From assembly GCF_000003605.2 (NCBI RefSeq), contig NW_003130355.1, positions 571,126 through 592,357 of the forward strand: a stretch of DNA of 21,232 nucleotides, in the 5' to 3' direction. The notes under the pieces were generated by a model. It saw only the letters and a list, made by a program, of their open reading frames with translations. It was not told where the DNA came from and did no database searches. A program made the translations under genes and the position numbers. Every line of letters starts with the position of its first letter. Position 1 is the stretch's first letter. The stretch comes from Saccoglossus kowalevskii (taxonomy: Eukaryota > Hemichordata > Enteropneusta > Harrimaniidae). This document shows, in pieces, positions 19,973-21,232 of the stretch.

Positions 19973-20428
19973 ACTGTCAGTCTTTATTGGCAGGTTTTCT
20001 TCAGTTATTTCTTGCTGTTGTCATAGCTCTACTTCAATATTATACATACATGTACAATGTACATGTATAGGTACTACATGTGGACCTCTCTCAGATTTGT
20101 TCATTTTGTGATGATATCTTTAATTCTCTAATTATTATACATATAGGTTCTACATGTGGACAATTCGTGTACTGCCAGTCTTTATTGGCAGGTTTTCTTC
20201 AGTTATTTCTTGCTGTTGTCATACCTCTACTTCAATATTATACATACATGTACATGTATAGGTACTACATGTGGACCTCTCTCAGATTTGTTCATTTTGT
20301 GATGATATCTTTAATTCTCTAATTATTATACATATAGGTTCTACATGTGGACAATTCGTGTACTGCCAGTCTTTATTGGCAGGTTTTCTTCAGTTATTTC
20401 CTGCTGTTGTCATAGCTCTACTTCAATA
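19973..20428. repeat. 191/198-bp tandem duplication carrying copy IV of the dispersed family
   Basis: About 2.3 copies start at 19973, 20171 and 20362 (ACTGYCAGTCTTTATTGGC). Spacings are 198 and 191; the 7-bp difference is an AATGTAC-type slip inside the TACATGTA cluster near 20050. The copies are nearly identical, so the duplication is recent. Each complete unit contains a minus-strand piece of the 157-bp family (TACATGTGGACCTCTCTCAG then ATTTGTTCATTTTGTGATGA). Confidence 0.92.
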
Positions 20429-21232
20429 GTTGGTATTTATTACAATCGCTTGAAAGACTAAAACACGTAACATGTGCTACCTTAAAGTACTGTTACTACT
20501 TTTACTGTTCTGGTATTTGTATTGTTTACTTTGTATATTTTGTCTATACATGTATTACTAAAAGGAATATATCATATTTAAAAATCAATCAATTTTATTG
20601 GTAAACTCGAGACCAGCTGCCATTGTTGAACACTTTCCTACTATTTATAACATGTTTTTCTCATGAATTGTCTATGTATTGTGCATTCTGTAAACCATGT
20701 GTAGATTTCATGGCTTTCGATTGTATAATCTGTGTCTTGAAAACCCTAAAGATATATTCACTACTGCAAAATTTTCTGACTTGGAAAATTCGCGACAATT
20801 TAAAAAAATGTAAAGGGTTTGCTGAATTTTTTTGTTTTCGAGATATTTCTGGCTCAAGCGTGAAAAAATTGTTTCAGAAAAGAAAGAATGTTAAATGTAC
20901 AGTGGAAGTAAACAAGGTGACTTACATGTAATTATGTACTACCGGGTAAGTAATTTTAATTAATAATTGATTTTTCAGCCTTGGACGCTATTATAAAATC
21001 ATTAATTATTAAATTATGAACGGATATACTCATGGTGCATGTTAAAGATAGGGATCTTCTTTTAATTGAACATGGTACGATGGTTTAGTGTTTTTTTTAC
21101 CTCGCTTAACGAAGCATGTGGGTTCAATTTCCGAAGTTGTCTGCTTCATCAGTGGACCATGTTACACATTCACTGAACATGATATGCCAAGGGCTTAGTT
21201 GTGAGGCAATGACGGAATAAGTGAACTACATT
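20429..21232. other. Intronic tail of the window
   Basis: A 102-codon plus-strand frame (20623-20931) is rich in Cys and Phe and resembles nothing I know. It is followed by a donor-like GGGTAAGT at about 20944, but there is no good acceptor and no relation to MGAT2. A weak tRNA-like patch lies at 21078-21132. I see nothing else. Confidence 0.5.
21078..21132 (+). repeat. Possible tRNA-derived (SINE head) sequence
   Basis: TGGTTTAGTG at 21081-21090 resembles a pol III A box and GGTTCAATTTCC at 21121-21132 resembles a B box (GGTTCRANTCC). Their spacing of about 40 bp is normal for a tRNA gene. The intervening T8 run and the lack of an acceptor stem rule out a functional tRNA. It may be a SINE head or chance. 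Confidence 0.25.

Larger units (their letters stand above)
8363..21232 (+). other. MGAT2 intron 1 (at least 12.8 kb, runs off the window)
   Basis: It follows the donor CAG|GTAAGC. The next coding segment should resemble V-x-Q-V-F-x-P-F-S-x-Q-L-Y-P and later a W-W-W run; I searched by eye on the plus strand and found no such segment. It holds only repeats and a few doubtful open frames. A very short exon could be missed. Confidence 0.7.

Noticed and set aside
20623-20931. 102-codon Cys/Phe-rich plus-strand frame followed by a donor-like GTAAGT
   Set aside because: No acceptor or promoter seen and no relation to MGAT2; most likely chance in AT-rich DNA.

Overview
The window looks like nuclear DNA of a marine invertebrate animal. 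It is AT-rich, has GT-AG introns, carries many copies of the palindrome TACATGTA (a feature I associate with molluscs, brachiopods and non-vertebrate deuterostomes), and holds several tandem and dispersed repeats. The phylum cannot be fixed from the sequence. Both genes found are animal glycosylation genes. MGAT2 is split by an intron here, whereas the vertebrate MGAT2 coding region is a single exon, so a vertebrate source is unlikely.

Layout. (1) Positions 868-7239, minus strand: the first five coding exons of PGM3 (phosphoacetylglucosamine mutase, AGM1). They were assembled by hand from exons of 71-130 bp whose splice phases all agree. Together they encode residues 1-158 plus the first base of Gly159, including the phosphoserine loop TASHNPE. 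The rest of the gene lies beyond position 1. (2) Positions 7240-7744: a 505-bp gap between two divergent start codons, presumably a shared promoter. It contains paired TGACG sites, one an exact UPRE (TGACGTGG), a near-match to NRF1 and a TATA-like run. (3) Positions 7745-8362, plus strand: the first coding exon of MGAT2 (N-acetylglucosaminyltransferase II), 206 codons, with the Golgi anchor, the stem and the start of the catalytic domain. (4) Positions 8363-21232: apparently all MGAT2 intron 1, more than 12.8 kb, with repeats and no further exon that I can recognise.

How the genes fit together. PGM3 makes GlcNAc-1-phosphate, the direct precursor of UDP-GlcNAc. MGAT2 uses UDP-GlcNAc to add the second antenna to N-glycans in the Golgi. 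Donor synthesis and donor use are therefore head to head on one intergenic region, which also carries a perfect unfolded-protein-response element. This is the most interesting biology in the window.

Repeats. A 21-bp minisatellite of about 30 units in PGM3 intron 2 is open on both strands and holds 24 copies of AGGTCA. A dispersed family built on a 157-bp unit occurs four times, each time antisense to its host gene. A 62-bp array in MGAT2 intron 1 alternates two unit types (124-bp dimer). There is a MITE-like element with perfect 18-bp terminal inverted repeats, a recent 191/198-bp tandem duplication, an AT microsatellite and a weak tRNA-like patch near the right edge.
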